From positions 62,001 to 126,000 of the forward strand of contig JAWLHE010000007.1 of the NCBI GenBank assembly GCA_041690495.1: DNA of 64,000 bases, read 5' to 3'. Positions within the stretch are counted from its first letter, which is position 1; each line of letters starts with the position of its first letter. A program made the translations under genes and the position numbers. Source of the DNA: DATAAP01 sp041690495 (GTDB lineage: Bacteria > Pseudomonadota > Alphaproteobacteria > CACIAM-22H2). Of this stretch, positions 53,104 to 62,446 are shown piece by piece. Below the pieces are notes generated by a model. It was given only the letters and a program-made list of their open reading frames with translations, was not told where the DNA came from and made no database searches.

Positions 53104-53607
53104 GGCCACGGGCGCTTTCTGCCGATCCTTCGAGACGCCGTTCGCCGTGACTTACAAGGATGAGGCGGGGCGATCAGAGAGTCCTCGTCCTGAAGAGTCC
53201 GCGTCCTTCGACGCGCGCCATGCGCGCGGCTCAGGGTAAGGACGGGCATCTCGAAGGGGCGGCTCGTGGCACGCGACCGCCGCGCCATTCCTTCCTGGGA
53301 GCACGACGAAGGCGCAGGCATACGCCCGGGAAATGCGCCGGAAAGAACCGGAAAACTTCGGCAACAGCCGCGGAAAAGAGTCTTCGCTAGAACGCAACCG
53401 ATGCGAGAAGCGGCATCAGCCAAATGGGGCTGGTGCCGCACGCGCATAGGAGCGACGAGCGCATGACGGCTTACTTCGCAGACTGGCCCGCGCACTGAAA
53501 GGCGCGCTGCCTCCACCATTCTGCCGTTTCGTCAGTCGAAGCACCCTCCGGCCCTGGACGCGCGCGCGGGGAGAGATTTCGTGCGCTCTGAAAAGAGGAT
53601 AACTGCC
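53104..53607. other. Intergenic region tctA / PEP-CTERM gene
   Basis: About 500 bp without a gene. The first 140 bp hold two dispersed inverted repeats (see 53125-53244). The rest is GC-rich with no recognisable coding sequence. A GG-N10-GC spacing at 53432-53446 resembles a sigma-54 site only weakly. Confidence 0.5.
53125..53244. repeat. Two dispersed inverted repeats of the CTTCGA...CTCAGG type
   Basis: Imperfect hairpins at 53125-53161 (arms ATCCTT / AAGGAT, with CGAGACGC after the left arm) and 53202-53244 (arms CGTCCTT / AAGGACG, inner stem GCGCGC / GCGCGC, CTCAGG before the right arm). They share their core with the hairpins at 58801-58877. Confidence 0.65.
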
Positions 53608-54468
53608 ATGATCTCACGTCTTTGGAACGCGGTCTTCCAGCCATGCGATGCCGCGGCACCTGCGGCGTTCCGCGCCATCATCGGTTCGGCGTTGCTCGCA
53701 GGCGCCGCCTTGATCGCTGCGGCCCCCGCCGCGGCCACCCCGACATTCGGCGCCTTCGCCAGAATCAACTGGGCGCCTAACACTAACCCCGATGGTGGTT
53801 GGGGTGACTTCGATGGATCGGTGAGCTGGAGTGCAACGGGCGAGACCAACGGCTGGACAGCGGCGGCGATGGCGGATCTCGCGACCGGATCGCTCCATGC
53901 CTCGTCGATGGCATGGCGGAACTGCACGTCCAGCTGCCCGGGCGTCCTTGCGGCTGCGAGCGCTATGCTCTTCGACCGCTACTATTTCGACAATGAAGGG
54001 GACAACGCCGCGCTCATTCCGGTGTCGCTGCGGGTCGAAGGAAGTTGCAGCGGCGGCGCCCGAAACCGGGCCGAGTACCGCTTCGCCTTTTCGTCCAGCC
54101 CGATCAATACGAGCACGGTTCCCTGGCGGGAGCTGCCCTGCGACGGTCCCGTGGACCTCGTCGCCCCGATCAATCTGGTGTCGTGGGTCGGCGATTCGGC
54201 CTGGTATGCCTTCGTCGAACTCTCGACCGGGGTCTCGTTCGGAAATGGGGATACCGGGTTCGGGCTTGTCGACTTCGGCAACACGCTCAAGGTCGATATC
54301 GTGCTGCCAGACGGCGTCACCATGCGTTCGGACTCAGGCGTGTTTCCATGGCGGCGTGCGAGCGACGTCCCCGAGCCTGCGACGCTCGGCATGTTCGGCG
54401 CCGGACTTGCGGGTCTCGGCGCCGCATGCCGTTGGGTGCGCAGGGAAAGGAAGAAGGTGGCGGCCTAA
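53608..54468 (+). CDS. PEP-CTERM sorted exported protein
   Basis: 286 residues. A long N-terminal signal region contains the hydrophobic stretch IIGSALLAGAALIAAAPAAA with cleavage after ATP or AAA. The secreted domain (about 50-245) is beta-rich, with aromatic and Gly/Asn residues and two disulfide-like Cys pairs (NCTSSCP and a distant pair in GSCSGG/ELPCDG); I recognise no family. The sorting tail starts at about residue 254: VPEPATLGMFGAGLAGLG, then the basic CRWVRRERKK. ATG 53608 follows AAGAGGA; the GTG at 53581 would add nine residues before it. Needs an exosortase encoded elsewhere. Confidence 0.88.
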   Translation: MISRLWNAVFQPCDAAAPAAFRAIIGSALLAGAALIAAAPAAATPTFGAFARINWAPNTNPDGGWGDFDGSVSWSATGETNGWTAAAMADLATGSLHASSMAWRNCTSSCPGVLAAASAMLFDRYYFDNEGDNAALIPVSLRVEGSCSGGARNRAEYRFAFSSSPINTSTVPWRELPCDGPVDLVAPINLVSWVGDSAWYAFVELSTGVSFGNGDTGFGLVDFGNTLKVDIVLPDGVTMRSDSGVFPWRRASDVPEPATLGMFGAGLAGLGAACRWVRRERKKVAA

Positions 54469-54508
54469 CTCAGGTCGCGCTCTTCCACCCGTCAGCGCAG
54501 GGGTGGAC

Positions 54509-54557
54509 CTGAATCTGCCCCTACACGAGAATGTCATGCGCGTAGGGGCAGATTCAG
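54509..54557. repeat. Inverted repeat with 16-bp arms
   Basis: Perfect arms CTGAATCTGCCCCTAC and GTAGGGGCAGATTCAG separated by 17 bases, between the convergent PEP-CTERM and enoyl-CoA hydratase genes. Neither arm is followed by a T-run, so it is more like a mobile or REP-type hairpin than a terminator. Confidence 0.75.
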
Positions 54558-54575
54558 TTCGGCCGAGGGCCGATT

Positions 54576-55346
54576 CTACCGACCTTCGAATTTCGCCTTG
54601 CGCTTCTCGAGGAAGGCGGTGGTGCCTTCCTTGAAGTCCTTCGTCGCCAGCACGACCGAGAAGGCCTTGCGCTCGAACAGCAGGCCGGCTTCGAGCGGCA
54701 GATCGAGCGCGTTGAGCACGGCCTCTTTGGCGAGCCGCACGGCGACCGGCGCCTTCGACGCGATCGTTTCGGCCAGCGCCAGGGCGCGGGTCAGCGTCTG
54801 GTCGTCCGGCACCACCTCGGCGACCAGCCCGACCGCCTTGGCTTCGGCGGCGTCGATCAGCTCGCCGGACAGGCACAGCTTCATCGCGATCTGCTGGCCG
54901 GCGATGCGGGCGAGGCGCTGCGTGCCGCCGGCACCGGGGATGATGCCGAGATTGACCTCGGGCTGGCCGAACCGGGCGCCGGCGCCGGCAATGGTGATGT
55001 CGCAATGCATCGACAGCTCGCAGCCGCCGCCGAGCGCGAAGCCGTTGACCGCAGCGATCAGAGGTTTCGGGAACTTGCGGATGCGCTCCCAGTGGCGCGG
55101 GCGGGAATCGGTGAGGCCGGTGACGGCATCGCGCTGCGACAGCTCGCGCAGATCGGCGCCCGCGGCGAATACCTTGTCGCCGCCGGTCAGCACGACCGCG
55201 CGCACGTTGTCGTCGTCGCGGCACCGCTCCAGCTCGGTCGCGACCTGGTCGAGGATCGCGTTGGAGAGCGCGTTGCGCACCTCGGGCCGGTTGAGGGTGA
55301 TAAGGCGGACGAAGGGCTTGGGATCGGAGATGAGGAGTTCGGTCAT
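54576..55346 (-). CDS. Enoyl-CoA hydratase
   Basis: Adds water to 2-enoyl-CoA in beta-oxidation-like pathways. 256 residues. Crotonase motifs: DKVFAAGADLRELS for the first oxyanion NH, GFALGGGCELSMHCDI with the first catalytic Glu and ARFGQPEVNLGIIPGAGGTQ with the second, so it should be hydratase-competent. It is the last gene of the minus-strand cluster that includes a Liv importer, CoA ligases and iron-sulfur proteins, 73 bp after livF; a pathway role with them is inferred. Confidence 0.92.
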   Translation of the reverse strand: MTELLISDPKPFVRLITLNRPEVRNALSNAILDQVATELERCRDDDNVRAVVLTGGDKVFAAGADLRELSQRDAVTGLTDSRPRHWERIRKFPKPLIAAVNGFALGGGCELSMHCDITIAGAGARFGQPEVNLGIIPGAGGTQRLARIAGQQIAMKLCLSGELIDAAEAKAVGLVAEVVPDDQTLTRALALAETIASKAPVAVRLAKEAVLNALDLPLEAGLLFERKAFSVVLATKDFKEGTTAFLEKRKAKFEGR

Positions 55347-55371
55347 GTTGTCATCGCTGCGTTGTTGAATC

Positions 55372-55392
55372 CCCTCTCCCTACGGGAGAGGG
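55372..55392. repeat. Short palindrome between livF and the hydratase gene
   Basis: CCCTCTCCC-TAC-GGGAGAGGG, a 9-bp perfect stem with a 3-base loop, of the kind dispersed between genes in many proteobacteria. It could partly attenuate readthrough into the hydratase gene. Confidence 0.7.
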
Positions 55393-55419
55393 ATATTGAT
55401 GCACTTTTTGCGAGGAATA

Positions 55420-56119
<700 letters not shown>

Positions 56120-56127
<8 letters not shown>

Positions 56128-56875
56128 CGTCCTCGCCCAGATAGGCCTGGCGCACCTCGGCATTGGCGCGGATCGCCTGCGGCGTGCCGGTCGCGATCGC
56201 ACGGCCATAGACGAGAACGGTGATGCGGTCGGCGAGCGCGAACACCACGTCCATGTCGTGCTCGACCAGCAGGATCGTCTCGCGGCCCTTGAGCCGTTTC
56301 AGCAGCGCGACCATGCGCTCGGATTCCTCGCGACCCATCCCGGCCATCGGCTCGTCGAGCAGCAGCATGCGCGGGCGCGTCGCCATCGCCATCGCGATCT
56401 CGAGCTGGCGCTGCTCGCCATGCGCGAGATTGGCGGCGAGCACATGCGCGCGCCCGCCGAGGCCGACCTCGTCGAGGATGGCGCGGGCGGGCTCGCGCAG
56501 GCCCTTCTCGCGGCGCGCGTCGGCCCAGAAGCGAAAGCTGTGGCCGTCATGGGCCTGCAGCGACAGCGCGACGTTCTCGAGGGCGGTGAAGCCGCGGAAG
56601 ACCGAGGTGATCTGAAACGAGCGCGCCAGGCCGCGCTGCGAACGCGCCGGGGCGGGCAGCGCGGTGATTTCCTCCCCGGCGAAGCGGATGGCTCCGGCCG
56701 TGGGCCGAAGCTCGCCCGAGAGCTGTGCGATCAGGGTGGTCTTGCCGGCGCCATTGGGGCCGATCACCGCGTGGATCTCGCCCGGCTCCACGGCGAGGTC
56801 GAGATGGTCGGTGGCGACGAGGCCGCCGAAGCGCTTGACCAGGCCCTTCGCTTCCAGCAGCGGCTCAGTGGCCAT
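56120..56875 (-). CDS. livG: Liv-type ABC transporter ATPase LivG (second system)
   Basis: 251 residues, the normal LivG length and shorter than the first LivG in the window. Walker A GPNGAGKTTLIAQLSG, LARSFQITSVFRGFTALENV, signature region LAHGEQRQLEIAMAMA, Walker B MLLLDEPMAGMG and LLVEHDMDVVF. It overlaps livM by 11 bp and livF by 8 bp, so the ATPases and permease are translated together. Confidence 0.93.
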
Positions 56876-57890
56876 GGCGCACAGCCTGCGGTTCCAAGGC
56901 GCCGTAAATGCCGCCCCTGGCGAACAGCACGATCAGGATCAGGATCGGTCCGAACACGATCGGCCAGTGCTCGGTGTAGTCGGGCAGGAACTTCTCCAGC
57001 AGCAGGAACAGGGCGGCACCGGCGACCGGTCCGACCAGCGTGCCCATGCCGCCGAGCACGACCATGATGATCAGGTCGCCCGAGCGGGTCCAGTGCATGA
57101 TCGACGGGCTGATGAAGGATTCGTGCGCGGCGAACAGCGCGCCGGCGAAGCCGGCCAACCCGCCGGCGATGGTGAAGCATGTCAGCTTGTAGCGGAAGGT
57201 CGCGAAGCCGATCGCGCGCATGCGGCGCTCGTTCTCGCGGCAGCCCTGGATGACCATGCCGAAGCGCGAGTTGACCAGCCGGTACGACGCGTAGAGCGTC
57301 GCCAGGAACAGCACGAACACGAGGTAGTAGAACAGCGTGTCGAACCATGTCGCCGGATCGTAGCCGGCATCGGCAAGGGCGTTGGTCGCGGCGTCAATGA
57401 AGCCGATGTCGCCGGGGAAGCGCAGGCCGTCGTCGCCGCCATAGGCCTCGAGGCTGACGAAGAAGAAATAGATCATCTGCGCGAAGGCGAGCGTGATCAT
57501 GATGAAATAGATGCCGCTGGTGCGCAGCGAGATCAGCCCGACGACGCAGGCCACTGCGGCGGCGGCCAGCACCGCGGCGGGCCATGTCACCAGGATGTTG
57601 CGGCTCCCCGGAATGAAGCCGAGCAGGGCGGTCTCCTCCTGCGCGTGCCAGTTGAGAACGGCGACGACATAGGCGCCGATGCCGAAGAATGCCGCGTGGC
57701 CGAGGCTGATCATGCCGCCGTAGCCGAGAATCAGGTCGAGGCTGATCGCGGCGATGGCGAAGATGAGGATGCGGCGGAACTGGCCGATATAGTACTCCTC
57801 GCCCGCGACCACGGCGAGCGCGGGCAGCGCCGCGAAGAACAGCAGCAGCACGAGGGTGAAGACGGCGCGACGGTCGAGGGCCTTGAGCAT
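56865..57890 (-). CDS. livM: Liv-type ABC transporter permease LivM (second system)
   Basis: 341 residues, lacking the long N-terminal extension of the other LivM. Conserved membrane segments ILIFAIAAISLDLILGYGGM, SLGHAAFFGIGAYVVAVL and the EAA-type LIIMVVLGGMGTLVGPVAGA. Starts at 57890, sharing one base with the livH stop codon. About ten hydrophobic segments. Confidence 0.93.
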   Translation of the reverse strand: MLKALDRRAVFTLVLLLFFAALPALAVVAGEEYYIGQFRRILIFAIAAISLDLILGYGGMISLGHAAFFGIGAYVVAVLNWHAQEETALLGFIPGSRNILVTWPAAVLAAAAVACVVGLISLRTSGIYFIMITLAFAQMIYFFFVSLEAYGGDDGLRFPGDIGFIDAATNALADAGYDPATWFDTLFYYLVFVLFLATLYASYRLVNSRFGMVIQGCRENERRMRAIGFATFRYKLTCFTIAGGLAGFAGALFAAHESFISPSIMHWTRSGDLIIMVVLGGMGTLVGPVAGAALFLLLEKFLPDYTEHWPIVFGPILILIVLFARGGIYGALEPQAVRHGH

Positions 57891-58777
57891 CAGCCGCGCG
57901 CCGGGAACAGGCCGCTCGGGCGCCAGAACAGCACCGCGGCCATCAGGATGTAGATCGCCATCTCGGCGAGCGCGGTCGGCAGGCCGGCCATGGAAGGCAG
58001 CACGCGGCCGAACGTGTCAACCATGCCGACGATGACCGCGGCAACGAAGGCACCGCGGATCGAGCCGATGCCGCCGATGACGATGACGACGAAGGTCTTG
58101 ATCAGCATGCCGTCGCCCATACCGATTTCGACCACATAGAGCGGCCCCGACATCAGGCCGGCGAGGCCGGCGAGGGCGGCGCCGAGGCCGAAGACGAGGG
58201 TGTAGAGCAGCTTGATGTCGACGCCCAGCGCGCCGACCATCTCGCGGTTCGTGGCGCCGGCGCGGATCAGCATGCCGATCCGGGTGCGCGTGATCAGCCA
58301 CCACAGGAATACGGCGACCGCCACGCCGACGCCGAGCACGGCGAGGCGATAGATCGGGTAGGGCACGCCGGGGATGATCTCGACGCTGCCGGCGAATATG
58401 GAGGGGATGTCCATGAAGATCGCGATCGGCCCCCATACGATCTTGACCAGTTCGTTGAAGAACAGGATCAGGCCGAACGTCGCCAGCACCTGGTCGAGAT
58501 GGTCGCGGCTGTAGAGCGTGCGCAGCGCCACGACCTCGACGAGGATGCCGGTGGCCGCTGCGGCGGCCAGGGCCAGCACTGCCGACAGCACGAAGCTGCC
58601 GGTCCACTGCACCAGCGTCGCGCAGTAGAACGCGCCCATCATGTAGAGCGAGCCGTGCGCGAGGTTGACCATGTTCATGATGCCGAATACGAGCGTCAGC
58701 CCGGCCGCCATGAGGAACAGGGTCACGCCGAGCTGCAGCCCGTTCAGGACCTGCTCTAGGAAGAGGAGGAGGGTCAT
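57890..58777 (-). CDS. livH: Liv-type ABC transporter permease LivH (second system)
   Basis: 295 residues. It has the LivH pattern: LEQVLNGLQLGVTLFLMAAG, MNMVNLAHGSLYMMGAFYCA and the EAA-like KTFVVIVIGGIGSIRGAFV. The gap to livK upstream contains two inverted repeats, which may uncouple binding-protein and permease expression. Confidence 0.93.
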   Translation of the reverse strand: MTLLLFLEQVLNGLQLGVTLFLMAAGLTLVFGIMNMVNLAHGSLYMMGAFYCATLVQWTGSFVLSAVLALAAAAATGILVEVVALRTLYSRDHLDQVLATFGLILFFNELVKIVWGPIAIFMDIPSIFAGSVEIIPGVPYPIYRLAVLGVGVAVAVFLWWLITRTRIGMLIRAGATNREMVGALGVDIKLLYTLVFGLGAALAGLAGLMSGPLYVVEIGMGDGMLIKTFVVIVIGGIGSIRGAFVAAVIVGMVDTFGRVLPSMAGLPTALAEMAIYILMAAVLFWRPSGLFPARG

Positions 58778-58800
58778 GGCCGTGGAGAGCGGGGCGTGCG

Positions 58801-58877
58801 GCCCTCATGCTTCGACAGACTCAGCATGAGGGCCAAACCAAGGGGGCCTCACCCTGAGCCTGTCGAAGGGTGAGGCC
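58801..58877. repeat. Pair of inverted repeats between livK and livH
   Basis: Hairpin 1 (58801-58833): arms GCCCTCATGC / GCATGAGGGC with TTCGACAGACTCA between. Hairpin 2 (58845-58877): arms GGCCTCACCCT / AGGGTGAGGCC with GAGCCTGTCGA between. Both contain the CTTCGACA / CTGAG core of a repeat family widespread in alphaproteobacteria, here in opposite orientations. Processing at such hairpins could leave livK mRNA more abundant than the downstream genes. Confidence 0.8.
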
Positions 58878-58906
58878 GGTCGCGCGATGAAAGCCTGCTG
58901 CGGCCC

Positions 58907-60094
58907 TCACCACTTCATCTTGCATTCGCCGGCATAGGCGTCGGCGTGGCTGGCGAAGATGACGCCGCGCGGCTCCATGACCAGCCGGCCCTTCTCGTCC
59001 TTGACGATCTGGGTCAGGTAATAGTTCTGGATCGGGAAGTGGTTCCTGTTGAACCGGAACGGACCGCGCACCGAGTTGAAGTTCGCAGCGCGCAGGGCGT
59101 CGCGGAACTTGTCCTTGTTGGCCTTGGAAGCGAGCCTGCCGCCGGTGGCCTTGAGCGCACTGTCGATCAGCATGCCGGTATCGTAGGACTGGGCGGCATA
59201 GGGGCTCGGGATGCGGTTATGCGCCGCCTCGAAGTCGCGTACGAATTTCTCGTTGGCCGGATTCTGCAGCTTCTCCGACCAGAAGGTCGAGGCATAGACG
59301 CCGACGGCTGCGTCGCCGATGCCAGGCAGGATGGTCTGGTCGAGGCTGAAGGACGGTCCGTACAGCGGCACGTTCTGGGTCAGGCCGGCCTGTGCGTACT
59401 GGCGGATGAACGCGATCCCCATGCCGCCAGGATAGAAGAAGTAGGTCGCGTCGGGTTGCGCCGCGCGGAGCGTGGCGATTTCCGCCGCATAGTCGGTCTG
59501 GCCGAGCTGGGTATAGACCTCCGCGGCGACCTCGCCCTTGTAGAAGCGCTTGACGCCGGCGAGCGCGTCCTTGCCTGCGGGATAATTGGGCGCCATCAGA
59601 TAGGCCTTCTTGACGCCCGTGTTGGTCATGTGCTGGCCCATGGCCTCGTGCGTATTGTCGTTCTGCCACGACACCGAGAAGAAGTTCGGATGGCAGTCCT
59701 TGCCGGCGAGCTCCGACGGCCCGGCATTGGAGTTGATCAGGAACACGCCGCGGCGGTCCTTGAGCACGGTGTCGGACAGCGCCAGCAGGATGTTGGAGAA
59801 CACGACCCCGGTGACGATGTCGACGCGGTCGCGCTGGACAACGCGTTCGGCAACATTCTTGCCGACGTCAGGCTTGAACTGGTCGTCGGCGACGATGACC
59901 TCGGTCTCCACGCCCCCCAGCTTTCCGCCGGCGTGCTTGATGGCCATGTTGAAGCCGTCGACAATCTCGCGGCCGATGCCGGCCTGCGGGCCCGACATGG
60001 TGCTGATAAGGCCGATCTTCAGCTTGTCCTGCGCCCACGCAGGCGTTGCGATCATCGCGGCCGCGGCAACTACAGCGGCAAGTCTCGTTCTCAT
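58907..60094 (-). CDS. livK: Liv-type substrate-binding protein (second system)
   Basis: 395-residue periplasmic binding protein. Signal peptide MRTRLAAVVAAAAMIATPAWA, then the Peripla_BP_6 start DKLKIGLISTMSGPQAGIGR. Segments such as VTGVVFSNILLALSDTVLKD and LINSNAGPSELAGKDCHPN and YFFYPGGMGIAFIRQYAQAG place it in the branch used for aromatic and other organic acids more than for leucine. That assignment is a resemblance, not proof. It lies 43 bp after the PaaK-like ligase gene. Confidence 0.9.
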   Translation of the reverse strand: MRTRLAAVVAAAAMIATPAWAQDKLKIGLISTMSGPQAGIGREIVDGFNMAIKHAGGKLGGVETEVIVADDQFKPDVGKNVAERVVQRDRVDIVTGVVFSNILLALSDTVLKDRRGVFLINSNAGPSELAGKDCHPNFFSVSWQNDNTHEAMGQHMTNTGVKKAYLMAPNYPAGKDALAGVKRFYKGEVAAEVYTQLGQTDYAAEIATLRAAQPDATYFFYPGGMGIAFIRQYAQAGLTQNVPLYGPSFSLDQTILPGIGDAAVGVYASTFWSEKLQNPANEKFVRDFEAAHNRIPSPYAAQSYDTGMLIDSALKATGGRLASKANKDKFRDALRAANFNSVRGPFRFNRNHFPIQNYYLTQIVKDEKGRLVMEPRGVIFASHADAYAGECKMKW

Positions 60095-60137
60095 TCTTGT
60101 GTCTCCCCGTTCTGGCGTTGATTCCTCTTAGCGCATG

Positions 60138-61439
60138 TCACTGGCGAGCGTCCACAAAGCGCGGCGCCTTGACGCTCGATTCGAACTCGCGGGCCAGCGT
60201 ACCCGGCTCCAGCACGACAACCTGGGGCGTGACCTCGAATTTCGCCTTGGTCTGGCGCTCGACCGCCGCCGCAGCAACCCCGGCATCGACTCCGCGGCGG
60301 AATTCGACACACAGCCGCAGTACATCGAGCCCGTCCCGGGCCACCAGCTCCGCCTTGAAGTCGCCGACAAAGCGGTCGGCGAACATGAAATCCTCGAACT
60401 CGGCGTGATTGATGTTGACGCCGCGGACCTTGAAAAAGCCGGCGGTGCGATGCGCGTGCTTGATCAGCGGGAAGACGGAGAACGGCCCGTCATCCGTGCC
60501 GTGCTCGCGATAACGCACGATGTCTCCGGTGCTCCAGCGCAGGAACGGCGTCGCGTGGTTGGAAAAGAGGGGGGTGACGACCAGGTTGCCTTCGGCACCC
60601 TCCGGCACCGGCGCGCCGGTTGCGGGGTCGATCACCTCGATGTGGCAGAGATCCGTCCAGATGTGGAAGCCCTCGGCGCGCTCGCTCTCGGCGCCCATCA
60701 TCATCACCTCGGTCATGCCGAAGGCGTCGAAGACCCTGGCGCCCCAGTGCCGGGCGAGCTTGTCGCGCTTGGCGTCCGACAGCGGCTCGGCGGTGCAGAG
60801 GATGCGCTTGACCGGACCGCCCGCAAGATCGATGCCGCGCTGCTCGGCGAGGTTGGCGAGGTGCAGGCCGTAGCTGCTCATGCCCATCCAGACCGTCGGC
60901 CTCAGGAGCTGCATCAGCTCGAGCTGCATGGCGGACGGGCAGGCGGCACCCGCACCCGCCCAGATCATGCCCATGCCCGCTGCCTCGCCGGCGCGCGCCC
61001 ACATGTGGCCCGCGGGGTGGATGCCGAGCGGGAACGAGAGATGGGCCTGATCGCCCGGCCGGCAGCCCATGCATTCGTAGGTGCGGCGGAAACCGGTCAT
61101 GGCGTAATGGATATCGGCGAAGGTGCGCGGATAGAACAGCGGCTTGCCGGTCGTGCCGCCCGAGCGCCAGTATTCCGCGATCTCCTCGCGCGGCGCGATG
61201 CAGAAATCGCGATAGAACTCCTCGGGCGACAACGCGCGCAGCATGTCCTTGTCGAGCAACGGGATCTTCCGCCACTCCTCGGGATCATCGAGCCGGTCGA
61301 GTCTGATGTGATCGAGCTTGCCGCGCCAGAACGGAGCGCGTCTCGCGTTCTCGACCGCACGTCGCTTGCGGTCGCGCTGGATCGCCGCGATCTCGTCGCG
61401 CGAGCGCGGGATCTTCAGGTCGATGAGTGCCTCCCCCAT
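60138..61439 (-). CDS. Phenylacetate-CoA ligase-like AMP-forming enzyme
   Basis: 433 residues, the PaaK length. ATP-binding motif YWRSGGTTGKPLFYPRTFAD, FDAFGMTEVMMMGAE, and the terminal domain from TAGFFKVRGVNINHAEFEDF, where PaaK proteins have their swivel. Expected to activate an aryl or alkyl carboxylate to its CoA thioester. Start ATG 61439; longer in-frame sequence overlaps the next gene and is not conserved-looking. It is 11 bp downstream of the second iron-sulfur protein gene and 43 bp before livK, all one strand. The true substrate is unknown. Confidence 0.87.
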   Translation of the reverse strand: MGEALIDLKIPRSRDEIAAIQRDRKRRAVENARRAPFWRGKLDHIRLDRLDDPEEWRKIPLLDKDMLRALSPEEFYRDFCIAPREEIAEYWRSGGTTGKPLFYPRTFADIHYAMTGFRRTYECMGCRPGDQAHLSFPLGIHPAGHMWARAGEAAGMGMIWAGAGAACPSAMQLELMQLLRPTVWMGMSSYGLHLANLAEQRGIDLAGGPVKRILCTAEPLSDAKRDKLARHWGARVFDAFGMTEVMMMGAESERAEGFHIWTDLCHIEVIDPATGAPVPEGAEGNLVVTPLFSNHATPFLRWSTGDIVRYREHGTDDGPFSVFPLIKHAHRTAGFFKVRGVNINHAEFEDFMFADRFVGDFKAELVARDGLDVLRLCVEFRRGVDAGVAAAAVERQTKAKFEVTPQVVVLEPGTLAREFESSVKAPRFVDARQ

Positions 61440-61450
61440 GACTGCCTGCG

Positions 61451-62446
61451 CTACTTGGGATCGGGCAGCGCGCCGATCCAGCGCGCCTGTGCTTCGTACG
61501 AGGCAGGGCGGACGCCGCTGCGCTCCGCGTCGGACATCGCGTCGAGCCGCGCCTGTTTTTCCGGCGTGTGCTCCGGGATCGCATCGAGCGCGTCCTTGAG
61601 CAGGGCCTCGTAATCCGCGCCGACCGGGCAGACATCGGCGCAGCGCCGGCAGCCCGTGATGACGCCGGCGCCGCGAAGGATGCTTTGCCACAGATTGAAG
61701 CTGTCCTCGGAGCGCAGCATCTGCTTCTGCTGCGCCGGATCGCCGGCGGCGATGATGCTGGTGATGTGGTCGGTGAGCTTGGCAAAGCCGTGGGGCGAGC
61801 GGTAGCTGTCGCAGGCCTCCCAGTCGCGGTCCCAGTGCCGCACCGTGTCTCCGGGGCAGACCTTGAGGCAGCGGCCGCAGGATGGCCCGAGACACAGCGC
61901 CTGCTCCATCCTGCGGTCGGGTTCGACATCAACCGAGCACAGCACCGCGGTGAGGGTGACTCGCGGTCCGTATTCCGGCGTCAGGAGCTGCAGGTTGAGG
62001 CCGAGCGTGCCGAGTCCCGCCTCGACGGCCGCATGCGGCAGGGAGAGCAGGGTGGTCTGGTGCTCGCGCGGATCGCCATTGTAACGCCACGGATCGACAT
62101 GGGTCGGCGGCACGATGACGGCCGGATAGCCGTTCTCCTCCAGCCAGTAGACCAGCTCGAGCGACGCTTCCTCCAGCATCGTGAGCGTCAGCTCGTCGTT
62201 GTAGTATTTGTGGCGGTCGTTCCACGGCCCGATCCGGGTCGAGCCGCTGTTGACCCGCTTGGCCAGCACGATGACGCGGCCGCCGTCGAATTCGGTGATG
62301 TCCGACGGACGGCGCGGATCGGCCGGGTTCGGCGGATTCGCCTCCAGCACAGCGCCGTCGGCGATGCCGACCAGATCGGCGCCCAGCTCGCGCGCCTTCG
62401 CCTTGATGTCGGCGGCGTTGAGCTTCGTCTTGAAGATCGCGACCAT
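61451..62446 (-). CDS. QueG/reductive-dehalogenase-like dicluster iron-sulfur protein B
   Basis: 331 residues, cytosolic (no signal or twin-arginine motif). N-terminal alpha/beta region (KARELGADLVGIADGAVLEA) and the block AAVEAGLGTLGLNLQLLTPE followed by YGPRVTLTAVL, which is the cobalamin-side signature of the QueG/RdhA superfamily. Eight Cys are spaced for two [4Fe-4S] clusters: 185, 190, 193, 197 (CX4CX2CX3CP), 212, and 266, 269, 273 (CX2CX3CP). It lacks the HEAT-like tail of QueG, so it is not the tRNA enzyme. It shares one base with the upstream paralogue and is probably co-translated. Cofactor and reaction are unknown; cobalamin binding is inferred from the fold. Confidence 0.8.
   Translation of the reverse strand: MVAIFKTKLNAADIKAKARELGADLVGIADGAVLEANPPNPADPRRPSDITEFDGGRVIVLAKRVNSGSTRIGPWNDRHKYYNDELTLTMLEEASLELVYWLEENGYPAVIVPPTHVDPWRYNGDPREHQTTLLSLPHAAVEAGLGTLGLNLQLLTPEYGPRVTLTAVLCSVDVEPDRRMEQALCLGPSCGRCLKVCPGDTVRHWDRDWEACDSYRSPHGFAKLTDHITSIIAAGDPAQQKQMLRSEDSFNLWQSILRGAGVITGCRRCADVCPVGADYEALLKDALDAIPEHTPEKQARLDAMSDAERSGVRPASYEAQARWIGALPDPK

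Noticed and set aside
53431..53446. GG-N10-GC spacing upstream of the second PEP-CTERM gene
   Set aside because: Apart from the two dinucleotides there is almost no consensus match, and the distance to the start (over 150 bp) is large.
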